Assembly (NCBI GenBank): GCA_016125275.1
Contig: WGMB01000004.1
Location: 248,001 to 312,000 of the forward strand
Source: Acidobacteriota bacterium
GTDB lineage: Bacteria; Acidobacteriota; Terriglobia; Bryobacterales; UBA6623
Length of the DNA: 64,000 bases
Reading direction: 5' to 3'
This document shows positions 33,770 to 41,516 of the stretch, in pieces. The notes under the pieces are model-generated. The model did not search any database. It saw nothing but the letters and a program-made list of their open reading frames with translations, and was not told the origin of the DNA. Within the stretch, counting starts at the first letter, position 1. Each line of letters starts with the position of its first letter. Both the position numbers and the translations under genes were made by a program.

Positions 33770-35131
33770 TTAGGGTTCTCGGCGCATCGTGATGGCGGAC
33801 AGCTCCAGGCGACAGTCGGGAAGGTCGCCGGGAACGTAGATTCCGATGCGCTGGGTGCCGCTGATGCTCGTCCAGCAAGGGCCGTCGAGCTCGAGGCGGA
33901 AGTACTGCATCTCGAGCTTGGGCGAGATGGCGGCTGGCGGCGATGACAGGTGGAGCAGGCCCAATCCGGGCAGCGCTCGCTGGACGAGCTTCTCGATGAA
34001 GTCCCAGGAGCAGACCTTGATCAGGTTGGGGGCGCGCGACGCCACGAATGCTTCGCCCGCGGAGGAGGCGACTCCCAGAATCCACTGGGCGCCTTCGAGC
34101 AGGCGCTCGTCGACGACCTTGCCGGCGTGGAAGAACTCGTTGGCCTGGCGCAGAGGGATCTGCACAACATTGGTAGCGACAATTGCGTCGAGATGGTCTC
34201 GAATATGTCGCATCAAAGGGTCGAAGCAGCCGGCCAGGTCTTCGTGCTGGTAGGCCGGTAGATCCTTGGGGTGTACGCGCAGCGAGAAGGTGCACAGCGC
34301 TCCGCCCAAGCGGGAGAGCTCGTTGAAGATCTCCTCCGGGTGCGCGTGGCGGGTGAAGCAGAGATGGCGCAGCGAGGCGATGGCGGAGTTGATGCTGTGC
34401 AGCAGCCAGGAGTTGGTGATGTGCTCGGCCGAGAATCCCGACGAGACGCCGGCTTCGGGCGCTTTCGGCATCCGCATCTTGGCGCTTTTCTCTTCGAGCA
34501 GTTGCAGCAGGCTGCGCAGCTTGACGGCCAAGCCGGGCGAGGCGCTGATCTGGAGGCTCGGAGGAGCGTAGGCCGCGTCGACCACGAACTTGCCGGCCGG
34601 ACTGCGGCGAATGCGCGCCAGCGGCAAATGGACCCGTCCCCCCAGGTCTTCGGTTTCGACGACCAAGCGGATGTTCTTGCGGCCGAATCGGACCTCGCGC
34701 TCATCGAGCCCGGTGGCCTCGTCGACGAGCTTGCGCTTGACGGCGACCAAGCGGGCGTTCTCGCCCGGCTCGTCGATGCTGCAGTTGGCGCCGCCGAGGC
34801 GGTAGGGCGTGACGGCCAAGTAGACCATCATGTTGCCGCTGGTGGCCGGGAAGACGTCGGCGATGTCGGCCCGGTCGTCCGGCCGATCGTCGGACTCGGG
34901 GATCTCAAAGATCATCCCGTCGGGAAAGATCCCGCGCGCCTTCTTGAGCGAGAGGGTCCCGTTCTGGAGGGCCTCTTCGTCGATCTCGACCGAGATGAGG
35001 CCGTAGGGCGCGTAGCTGACGCAGTCGGCGGCGAAGTCGACGAGGTCTTCGAAATAGCGGCTCTGCGCCTGGAAGTGATGCGGCGCCAAGTGCATCCCTT
35101 CCTGCCAAACCACTGGAGAAAGCCGCTTCAT
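33770..35131 (-). CDS. tssK: Type VI secretion baseplate protein TssK
   Basis: A 453-residue TssK. The N-terminus VVWQEGMHLAPHHFQAQSRYFE is the family signature. The central part has the shell-like strands and the C-terminal head domain (about 320-453, AQWILGVASSAGEAFVASRAPNLIKVCSWDFIEKLVQRALPGLGLLHL), which contacts TssL/TssM. The start at 35131 fits this signature; the frame continues upstream without support. A 7-bp inverted repeat (35138-35144 with 35154-35160) precedes the start and may hide the ribosome-binding site. It heads the tssK-tssL-tssM set and is divergent from the repeat protein. Confidence 0.93.
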   Translation of the reverse strand: MKRLSPVVWQEGMHLAPHHFQAQSRYFEDLVDFAADCVSYAPYGLISVEIDEEALQNGTLSLKKARGIFPDGMIFEIPESDDRPDDRADIADVFPATSGNMMVYLAVTPYRLGGANCSIDEPGENARLVAVKRKLVDEATGLDEREVRFGRKNIRLVVETEDLGGRVHLPLARIRRSPAGKFVVDAAYAPPSLQISASPGLAVKLRSLLQLLEEKSAKMRMPKAPEAGVSSGFSAEHITNSWLLHSINSAIASLRHLCFTRHAHPEEIFNELSRLGGALCTFSLRVHPKDLPAYQHEDLAGCFDPLMRHIRDHLDAIVATNVVQIPLRQANEFFHAGKVVDERLLEGAQWILGVASSAGEAFVASRAPNLIKVCSWDFIEKLVQRALPGLGLLHLSSPPAAISPKLEMQYFRLELDGPCWTSISGTQRIGIYVPGDLPDCRLELSAITMRREP

Positions 35132-35137
35132 GATCGA

Positions 35138-35160
35138 GGGGTCCCGTCCCCCAGGACCCC
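35138..35160 (-). repeat. Inverted repeat in the tssK leader
   Basis: GGGGTCC (35138-35144) and GGACCCC (35154-35160) can form a 7-bp stem with a 9-base loop, 6 to 29 bases upstream of the tssK ATG. If transcribed it would occupy the region where the ribosome binds. A weak -10-like TATCAT on the minus strand lies just upstream. No clear Shine-Dalgarno site is visible. Confidence 0.35.
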
Positions 35161-35256
35161 TATGATAATCCGGTTTGCCGCCGGGCGCGCCGATTCCCCG
35201 GCGAGGGTCTCCAAGAGCCTTGAAGATGGAGGCCCCTGGCGCCATCATAGTGCGAG

Positions 35257-37857
35257 TTGAGCGTCCCAACCGGATTCAATCCCTCTCCTCGTTATCGACT
35301 GGGGCGGAAGATCTCCAGCGGCGCGGCCACGGTCTACGAAGCGACGGACTCGCAGACCGGGGAGGCGGTTTACCTCCACTCCACCGGCGACGATCCGGCC
35401 CAGGACCGTAAGTTGGCGGCGGAGGCGTTTCTCGAAGACGACGTCCGTGAGGAGCGGCACGAAGGCGTTCTGTACTACGTGACGCCGGCCACCGAGCGCT
35501 ACGCCGGGCCCGCGGCGGGGGCTTCGAGCCCGAGCCCGGGAGGCGGATCGTCCGGTTCCAGCGAATTCACGATGATGTTCGGCGGCGGCGGCCGGCCGGC
35601 TCAGCCCAAACCGCCCCCCCCAGACCCGGAACGGACTACGAGCGGAGGCGGAAGAGGGGCCACGGATATCTTCGGCTCCGGCGCCGCCGAGCCGACGGCG
35701 GAGCCCAAACGCCCGGAGCCGGCCGCACCCCAGCAGTCGGGGGATCAGGGCTTTACGGGGCTGTTCGGTGGAGGCGAAGCCGCTCCGCCGCCGCCCAAGG
35801 CTGCGCCCGCACCGCCTCCGCCGCAGGAGAGCGCGTCGGCGCCGGCGTCCTCTCAGGGCGACGCCTCGTTCACAGGCTTGTTCGGAGCGCTGCCGAAAGC
35901 CGAGGCTCCCGCCGAGAAGCCCCCGACGCCACCGGCGGCCCCGGAAGCGCCGAAGCCCGCGATACCAGCCGCCCAGGGAGGGGGCGAGTTCACGCAGATG
36001 TTCGGGGGCCGCTCCGAGGCTCGTCCGCCGGCCGTGCCTCCGCCGCAGGCCCCCGCCCCGCCGCCGACCGCGCCGGATTCGGGCGGTTTTACCGACATCT
36101 TTGAGAAGCCGCAGGCCAAGGCCCCTGAGGCAAGAGCTCCGGAGCCTGAACCGCCGAGCGAGCCTGCCGAGTCCGGAGGTTTTACGGAGGTTTTCGGCGG
36201 AGGCGCGCCGCCTCCGCCCCGCGAGCCCGCGCCTCCGCCTACTGCCGAACCTCCGGCGAAGCCGTCGGCGCCGCCGCCGGGTTCAATGACGGAGCTGTTC
36301 GGAGCGGATCCCTCGGTGAGCGCCGCGCCGCTGGAGTCGACGACGGTCTCCCGGAGCGCGCTGCGTCGAGTGGGTGGAGCTCCTCAGGCGCCGCGCGCTC
36401 ACGCCGCCAAGCCGATGCCTCCGCCTGCGCCAGCTCCGCCCCCAACGCCTCCTCCTGCTCCTCCGCCTCCACCGGCCCCGGTCCAAGAAGCCCCGAAGGC
36501 GGCTGCGCCCGTGAGCGGCGGCGTCACGGAGCTCTTTGGAGAGTCTGAGCAGCCGCAGCAGCCCGTGCCGCCCTCTGCGCCGCGATTGCAGCGTGACCTC
36601 CAGCTCGCGCCGGAACGCCCGATCGAAACCGAGGCGCCGGCGCCTCCGGCCGGCGAGGGCGCGGGGGAGTTCACGAAGCTGTTTGCAACCCCGGCGTCGT
36701 CGAAGCCCCCCGCGCCGACAGCCCAGCCTCCGAGCGGAGGCCAGGGCCCGGGCGAGTTCACGCAGATGTTCGACCGCAGCTCCGCCCCGCCCCCGCGGCG
36801 ACCCGAGCCTCCGCGGCCTGCGCCGGGCAACTCCGGCGGCCGGCACGGGGGCGGGGGAGTGACGGACATCTTCGGTGGCGGCTCGACCGGGGGATCGAGC
36901 TTGCGGCCGTCCGAGTCGCCGTTTGAAGAGGAGCAACCTCGCGGCGGGACTTCCGGGGACGGAGGCTTCACGGACCTGTTCGGCAATCGGGGCGGGAGTG
37001 CGCCGCCACCTCCCGCCGCCAGGGACTACAACGCTCCACGGCCATTTGGGGCTCGCGGCTCGGACGCCGGCGCAAGCCAACTGTTTGGTTCGAACCGATC
37101 GCCGAGCGCTCCGCCCCCTGCTCCGCCGCCTCCGCCTTCGCGCAGAGGCGGCGATGAGGGCGCGACGGCGCTGTTCGGTGGGGGACGGCCCCCGGCCGGC
37201 CAGTCGCCCGCGGCTGCGCCGCCTCCTCCCCCGGCGAGCGGACCCGGCGAGTACACGAGCATCATTCAGAAGCAGCAGGAGCGCGCCGCCACGCCGCCTC
37301 CCGAGCCGCCCAAACCGGCCGCCGAGGCCAAGCCGGAGGCGCCCAAGAAGATGGACCCGAAGCTGCTGTACGCGCTGCTCGGGGCGATCTTCCTGATCCT
37401 GGTGCTGATCGTGCTGGTGGTGTTCTTACTGTTCCGCCAGCCCGAACCGCCGCCGGCTGATCCGGCGACGGGCGAAGCCGTGGAGTCGAGCGAAGGCGCA
37501 ACCGCCGCTGGCGCCGACGCAGGCGAGACCGGGGGCGGCGGTTCCGTGCCGACGCGCATCCCGGGAGTGCGTGGTCCGACAGCCACTGGCCCTTCGGTGA
37601 CGGCGCCGCAGGTTCGCGGGCCCAGCGTCAGCAGCAGCGGCGTGCGCGGCCCTTCGGTAACTCCGCCGGCGGTGCGCGGTCCGCAGGTGACCAAGCCGAG
37701 CGTAAGCGGCTCCCAGACCTTACGCGGAGGGACGGCGGCGACCGCCCAAACACCCGCGGACTCCTCGACCGGACCCTACATCGCGATCATCGTGGTGCTG
37801 GCGGTGCTGCTGATCCTCGCAGTGGGAGCGTTCGTCTTCTTCGTCATGAAGAAGTGA
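35257..37857 (+). CDS. FTxxFG-repeat membrane protein with a partial kinase N-lobe-like start, divergent from tssK
   Basis: An 866-residue protein of no family I recognise. Residues 12-42 (YRLGRKISSGAATVYEATDSQTGEAVYL) look like the first strands and glycine-rich loop of a Ser/Thr kinase, but no catalytic loop follows. Residues about 100-675 hold about 16 short motifs of the form GEFTxMFG/GGFTDIFG spaced by Pro/Ala-rich linkers. A helix at about 702-724 is followed by VRGPxVT-type repeats (about 770-825) and a C-terminal helix at about 839-863. The TTG start at 35257 is the first after an in-frame stop at 35248. Its place beside tssK suggests a link to type VI secretion; this is inference. 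Confidence 0.8.
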   Translation: MSVPTGFNPSPRYRLGRKISSGAATVYEATDSQTGEAVYLHSTGDDPAQDRKLAAEAFLEDDVREERHEGVLYYVTPATERYAGPAAGASSPSPGGGSSGSSEFTMMFGGGGRPAQPKPPPPDPERTTSGGGRGATDIFGSGAAEPTAEPKRPEPAAPQQSGDQGFTGLFGGGEAAPPPPKAAPAPPPPQESASAPASSQGDASFTGLFGALPKAEAPAEKPPTPPAAPEAPKPAIPAAQGGGEFTQMFGGRSEARPPAVPPPQAPAPPPTAPDSGGFTDIFEKPQAKAPEARAPEPEPPSEPAESGGFTEVFGGGAPPPPREPAPPPTAEPPAKPSAPPPGSMTELFGADPSVSAAPLESTTVSRSALRRVGGAPQAPRAHAAKPMPPPAPAPPPTPPPAPPPPPAPVQEAPKAAAPVSGGVTELFGESEQPQQPVPPSAPRLQRDLQLAPERPIETEAPAPPAGEGAGEFTKLFATPASSKPPAPTAQPPSGGQGPGEFTQMFDRSSAPPPRRPEPPRPAPGNSGGRHGGGGVTDIFGGGSTGGSSLRPSESPFEEEQPRGGTSGDGGFTDLFGNRGGSAPPPPAARDYNAPRPFGARGSDAGASQLFGSNRSPSAPPPAPPPPPSRRGGDEGATALFGGGRPPAGQSPAAAPPPPPASGPGEYTSIIQKQQERAATPPPEPPKPAAEAKPEAPKKMDPKLLYALLGAIFLILVLIVLVVFLLFRQPEPPPADPATGEAVESSEGATAAGADAGETGGGGSVPTRIPGVRGPTATGPSVTAPQVRGPSVSSSGVRGPSVTPPAVRGPQVTKPSVSGSQTLRGGTAATAQTPADSSTGPYIAIIVVLAVLLILAVGAFVFFVMKK

Positions 37858-37863
37858 GCGCTG

Positions 37864-38892
37864 CTACAGCCGCTCGGTCACGGTGACCGGGTTCTCCAGG
37901 CGGAAGAAGATGCGGGACTCGGCGTCGAAGGCGGCGTCCTCGCCGCGACGCACGGCTTCCGACCCCGCTCCGGCCCCGGCGCCCGTGCCGGCTCCGACGG
38001 CGGCGCCTTTGCCGCCACCGGCGATGGCTCCGATGGCCGCGCCGACGGCGGCGCCGATGGCGGCCCGCTCGGCGGTCTTCTTAGCCTGGCCTTTGCCCTC
38101 TCGGTCGAACTTCGATGTCGCCAGCTCGATCCACTGGCCGTCGTCGGTGTGCAGCTTGGTCAACTCAATGGACAGGTAGGAGCGCCCGGAAACCCGGCCG
38201 GCGCGATCGGCCTGCACGACGCGGCCTTCGACCTGCGCGCCGCGGTCGGCGATGATCAGCTTGTCCACGACGAGCGGCTCGTCCAGGGTCCCGTAGAAGT
38301 CATCGCCCGATTGCGCCCTGGCCGTGGAGATCGTGCGGTCGAGGCGGACGACCAGGGTCGTACCCGAAGGCACCGTCACGACCCGCGGCGTCCGCGCAGG
38401 CTCCGGAGCGGGAGCGGGCGTCGGCGCGGGGGGAGCCGGAGCCACGGGGGCCGTGGGCGTGGGCGAGGACGGGAACGGCGGGGCTGCACCGGCCCCAGCG
38501 CCCGAGTAGGGCGGCTGCGAGGTCGGGTTCGGCGCCGGCTGGGTTCCGGCCGGAGTGGACGGCCTCGTCGTGGCTCGAGGCGGAGTGGGCGAGGGCCGGG
38601 GCGAGGGGGAGACTGGGGACGGCGAGGTCGCCGGACCGGCCGGAGGCATCGGGGCGATTCCGCCCGACGCGGTTCCGCTGGAGCCTGGACTGGCGGGCGC
38701 AATGGGAGCGGTGGCGCTCGGGTCGGCCGGAGTTGCCGGCGTCGCGCCGGGATCGGTCGGCGTAGCCGGGACAGAGGCGGCGGCCTCCGCCTTCTTGGAC
38801 GGCTCGCTCGAATGATTCTTCCAGACCCCGAAGAGCAGGCCGGAGATCAGCGCCACCAAGAAGAGAATCCCGATTTGAACCAGCTTCCACAT
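37864..38892 (-). CDS. Membrane-anchored Pro-rich protein with a glycine-zipper C-terminal domain
   Basis: A 342-residue protein. One N-terminal helix (VQIGILFLVALISGLLFGV, about 4-22) anchors it; residues about 40-165 are Pro/Ala/Thr-rich. The folded end begins VVTVPSGTTLVVRLDRTISTARAQSGDDFYGTL and continues with a beta-rich region and a glycine zipper (GAAVGAAIGAIAGGGKGAAVGAG). Proteins with this end are, as I recall, common in Acidobacteria and predicted to sit in the envelope; function is unknown. The start at 38892 is supported by GAGGA 8 bases before it; the longer frame to 38946 is not. It is convergent with the repeat protein, 6 bases apart. Confidence 0.75.
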   Translation of the reverse strand: MWKLVQIGILFLVALISGLLFGVWKNHSSEPSKKAEAAASVPATPTDPGATPATPADPSATAPIAPASPGSSGTASGGIAPMPPAGPATSPSPVSPSPRPSPTPPRATTRPSTPAGTQPAPNPTSQPPYSGAGAGAAPPFPSSPTPTAPVAPAPPAPTPAPAPEPARTPRVVTVPSGTTLVVRLDRTISTARAQSGDDFYGTLDEPLVVDKLIIADRGAQVEGRVVQADRAGRVSGRSYLSIELTKLHTDDGQWIELATSKFDREGKGQAKKTAERAAIGAAVGAAIGAIAGGGKGAAVGAGTGAGAGAGSEAVRRGEDAAFDAESRIFFRLENPVTVTERL

Positions 38893-38954
38893 CGGATGCG
38901 TCCTCGAGCGATCTGACGGCCCCGCGAGGCCGCGCGTTTCAGGCAATGCCGGGC

Positions 38955-39845
38955 TTAGTTGCCGCTGCTGAGAGCCGGGGCGGGGCAGGAGCCGAGTGGG
39001 ATCCTGAAGCGGGCCAACCGCGCCCAGTCAGCGCCGCTGCGGCGTTCGAGCGCGATGTTCCCGTCGGCAGTGGTCGTCAACCGCAGCTCGGGACCGGCGG
39101 CTGCGGCGCGAGTGCGCCGGCGTGCGCCGGGGATGGCCGGGCGCTCGGCCACGATCTGGCGGATCGACCAGGAGCGGCCGCCGTTGTAGGTCTCGAACAG
39201 GGCGAACGGGTCGACGGCTGCGTTTGGGCGCTCCAGGATTAGATAGCCGTGGTCCTCGGCGTCGAACTGCATCTCCAAGATGAAGCCCTCCTCGGACTCG
39301 TCGCCGGAGCGGACCGGGCGAGTGGAGAAGGTGTTGCCGCCATCGTCGGTGTAGAGCAGGAAGGGTTCGGAGACGGCGGCGTCTACGGCCCGCTGGCCGC
39401 CGACCCACCCGATGAGGTTGTCCACGAACTGGGCCGCGTCCAGCGTGGCCGCGGGCGTGCGCTCGACCGGTTCAGTCCAGCTTCCGCCGCCATCGTCGCT
39501 GGCAAGCAAGATCGATTCGAGGGCGCCCTCGGCGGTCCGAACCGAACCGCCGACCAAAAGCCTGTCGCCGACCTCTTGGGCCCAAATCAGCTCCAATTCG
39601 AGCCGACAAGGAGAACGTGGGGTGCAACTCAATCCGGCTTGCAGCAGTGTGTCGTTCTGGCAGAGGGCGTCGACTTCCACCGGGTCGCCGGAGTAGACGC
39701 GCCGAGCCTCCTTTTCCGCTTCCTTTTCGGTTTCGGCCGGCTGGATTGGGGGCGGCTGGTTGTAGTCCGGGTAATTCCCAATCTTCAACTGCGCTTGGAG
39801 CGGCAGGAGAGTCAGCAGGAGGAGGATTGGCAGGAAACGCTGCAT
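38955..39845 (-). CDS. Secreted protein with Asp-box (BNR) repeats
   Basis: A 296-residue protein with a Sec signal peptide (MQRFLPILLLLTLLPLQA). At least three Asp-box motifs are visible: SDDGGGSWT, TDDGGNTFS and TYNGGRSWS, spaced as in sialidase-like or photosystem-assembly-like beta-propellers. The short length suggests a partial propeller. No catalytic sialidase residues are obvious, so it is more likely a binding or structural protein. I chose the ATG at 39845 because it starts the signal peptide. It shares strand and spacing with the glycine-zipper gene (62 bases upstream of that start) and is divergent from cdaA. Confidence 0.7.
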   Translation of the reverse strand: MQRFLPILLLLTLLPLQAQLKIGNYPDYNQPPPIQPAETEKEAEKEARRVYSGDPVEVDALCQNDTLLQAGLSCTPRSPCRLELELIWAQEVGDRLLVGGSVRTAEGALESILLASDDGGGSWTEPVERTPAATLDAAQFVDNLIGWVGGQRAVDAAVSEPFLLYTDDGGNTFSTRPVRSGDESEEGFILEMQFDAEDHGYLILERPNAAVDPFALFETYNGGRSWSIRQIVAERPAIPGARRRTRAAAAGPELRLTTTADGNIALERRSGADWARLARFRIPLGSCPAPALSSGN

Positions 39846-39912
39846 CCGTGCGTAGCATAGCACCCGTCCGCCGCGAGGCTTTCGGGTACACTAGGGGTGG
39901 ATTTTAGGCTCC

Positions 39913-40812
39913 ATGGCGGAGATCTTTTCGGGTACGGCGCTCCAAGGGGGGATAGTGGACGTCGTCCGCTCCCTGGCCGAAATCGCTGTTCTCGCCTACC
40001 TGGTGTACCAGCTCATCCGCGTGATGCGCGGAGGCCGAGCGGTGCCGGTGCTGTTCGGCGTGCTGCTGATCGTCGGGCTGTACTATGCCGCCGGCGTGGT
40101 CGGCTTCACGGCGATCCAGAACATACTCGCCGCCCTGTCGCCATACGCCGCGATCGCGTTGATCGTGATCTTCCAGACGGAAATTCGCGGCGCCTTGCGG
40201 GAAACCGCGCTACGCTTCGCGCCCACCAGCCGTAGCCGGAAAACGAACTACGAGTACGAGGACGTGGTCTTTGCGATGGGCCAACTGACGGCCACGCGGA
40301 CGGGGGCTCTGATCGTGGTCGAGCGGGAGACCGGCTTGAAGACGTTCATCCAGAGCGGCGTGGCGCTGGACGCGCGGCTCTCCGCCGACTTGCTCACGAG
40401 TATCTTTCAGCGCAGCGCGCCGTTGCATGACGGCGGGGTGATCATCCAGAAGGGGAGAGTGGCGGCTGCGGCCTGCTTTCTGCCGCTGACGACGAACCCC
40501 GGGCTGGTCTCGACGCTCGGCACGCGCCATCGCGCCGCGATCGGCGTCACCGAGGAGTCGGACTGCGTGGCGCTGGTCGTCTCTGAGACCGACGGCAAGA
40601 TCTCCGTGGCCTTCAACGGCAACATCGAGCGCGGCATCTCGATGGATCGGCTGCGGTTGCGGATGATCCAGTATCTGGGACCGGTGGTGTTTCCGCCCCA
40701 GGGGATGGCGCAGGACAGCGCGGCGGCCACGGCCGCGGCGGGCGGAGACTCCGGCCTCCGGCGGGACTCGGCGGCGTCGATCCAGGCGGTGTCGGCCGGC
40801 GACGGCGACTAG
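39913..40812 (+). CDS. cdaA: Diadenylate cyclase CdaA
   Basis: A 299-residue membrane enzyme that makes cyclic di-AMP from two ATP. Three N-terminal helices (about 20-40, 42-62 and 66-85) precede the DAC domain with the catalytic DGA-type motif as APLHDGGVII (around 170-179, Gly in place of Ala) and the RHR motif in LGTRHRAAIGVTEESD (around 203-218). A polar tail of about 40 residues after the domain is longer than usual. It heads the classic cdaA-cdaR-glmM operon: cdaR starts 15 bases on and glmM follows. Confidence 0.94.
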   Translation: MAEIFSGTALQGGIVDVVRSLAEIAVLAYLVYQLIRVMRGGRAVPVLFGVLLIVGLYYAAGVVGFTAIQNILAALSPYAAIALIVIFQTEIRGALRETALRFAPTSRSRKTNYEYEDVVFAMGQLTATRTGALIVVERETGLKTFIQSGVALDARLSADLLTSIFQRSAPLHDGGVIIQKGRVAAAACFLPLTTNPGLVSTLGTRHRAAIGVTEESDCVALVVSETDGKISVAFNGNIERGISMDRLRLRMIQYLGPVVFPPQGMAQDSAAATAAAGGDSGLRRDSAASIQAVSAGDGD

Positions 40813-40826
40813 GGAGCGAGCGAACG

Positions 40827-41483
40827 GTGGGCTGGATTCAGGACCGCATCCGCAGGAACTTCGGGTCGAAGATCGTCGCGTTGCTCGTTGCGATCGTGTT
40901 GTGGCTCACCTTCGGAGCGCTACGGGCGGGCGAAGAGGCGATGGAGGCGGCCGTGCGCTTCGTGAACATTCCGGAGGATCTGGAGGCCAACCCTGATCAG
41001 ATTCCGGCCGTTGCGGTGATGCTGCGCGGGCCGCGGCCGACGCTGAGCCGCTTGAGGGCGGGCGGGCTGACGCTGACGGTGGATTGCGCGGACGTCTTCG
41101 GCGCGGGACAGCATACCGCCAACATCGACCGCGCGGCGCTGCGGCTGCCGGGCGATGTGGAGTTCGTGAAGGCGGCGCCGTCGCAACTGCGGTATACGCT
41201 CGAAAAGTCGGCCATCAAAGAGATCGGCATCGTGCCGCAGTTCGTGGGCGAAATGGAGACCGGTTATGTGCTCGACGGCTATGCCACCAAGCCGCGGATG
41301 CTGCGCGTCCGAGGGCCCGAGGACCGTGTGGCGTTGGTCGAGGCGGTGCAGACCGATCCGATCAATTTGAGCGGCGAGGTCGGCGGCCGGAGCTTCGAAA
41401 CGACGGCTTTTCTTTCGGATCCGTACCTGCGTTTCGTAGACAGCCCACGTATCACCGTCCGCGTGAATATCCGCAAGCGTTGA
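40827..41483 (+). CDS. cdaR: YbbR-domain protein CdaR, regulator of CdaA
   Basis: A 218-residue protein. An N-terminal helix (SKIVALLVAIVLWLTFGAL, about 13-31) is followed by two YbbR-like domains (FVNIPEDLEANPDQIPAVAVMLRGPRPTLSRL, then PQFVGEMETGYVLDGYATKPRMLRVRGPED). Bacillus CdaR has four such domains, so this is a short form. CdaR controls diadenylate cyclase activity at the membrane. It starts with GTG after GGGAGCGAG. Its place between cdaA and glmM is the conserved one. Confidence 0.9.
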   Translation: MGWIQDRIRRNFGSKIVALLVAIVLWLTFGALRAGEEAMEAAVRFVNIPEDLEANPDQIPAVAVMLRGPRPTLSRLRAGGLTLTVDCADVFGAGQHTANIDRAALRLPGDVEFVKAAPSQLRYTLEKSAIKEIGIVPQFVGEMETGYVLDGYATKPRMLRVRGPEDRVALVEAVQTDPINLSGEVGGRSFETTAFLSDPYLRFVDSPRITVRVNIRKR

Positions 41484-41516
41484 CGGAAACGCGCTCCGCC
41501 GAGCAATCTGGAGACA

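Noticed and set aside
35560-37280. Possible CRISPR-like or DNA-level tandem repeat
   Set aside because: Copies are short, protein-level and variably spaced with differing codons; there are no constant repeats or unique spacers of fixed length.
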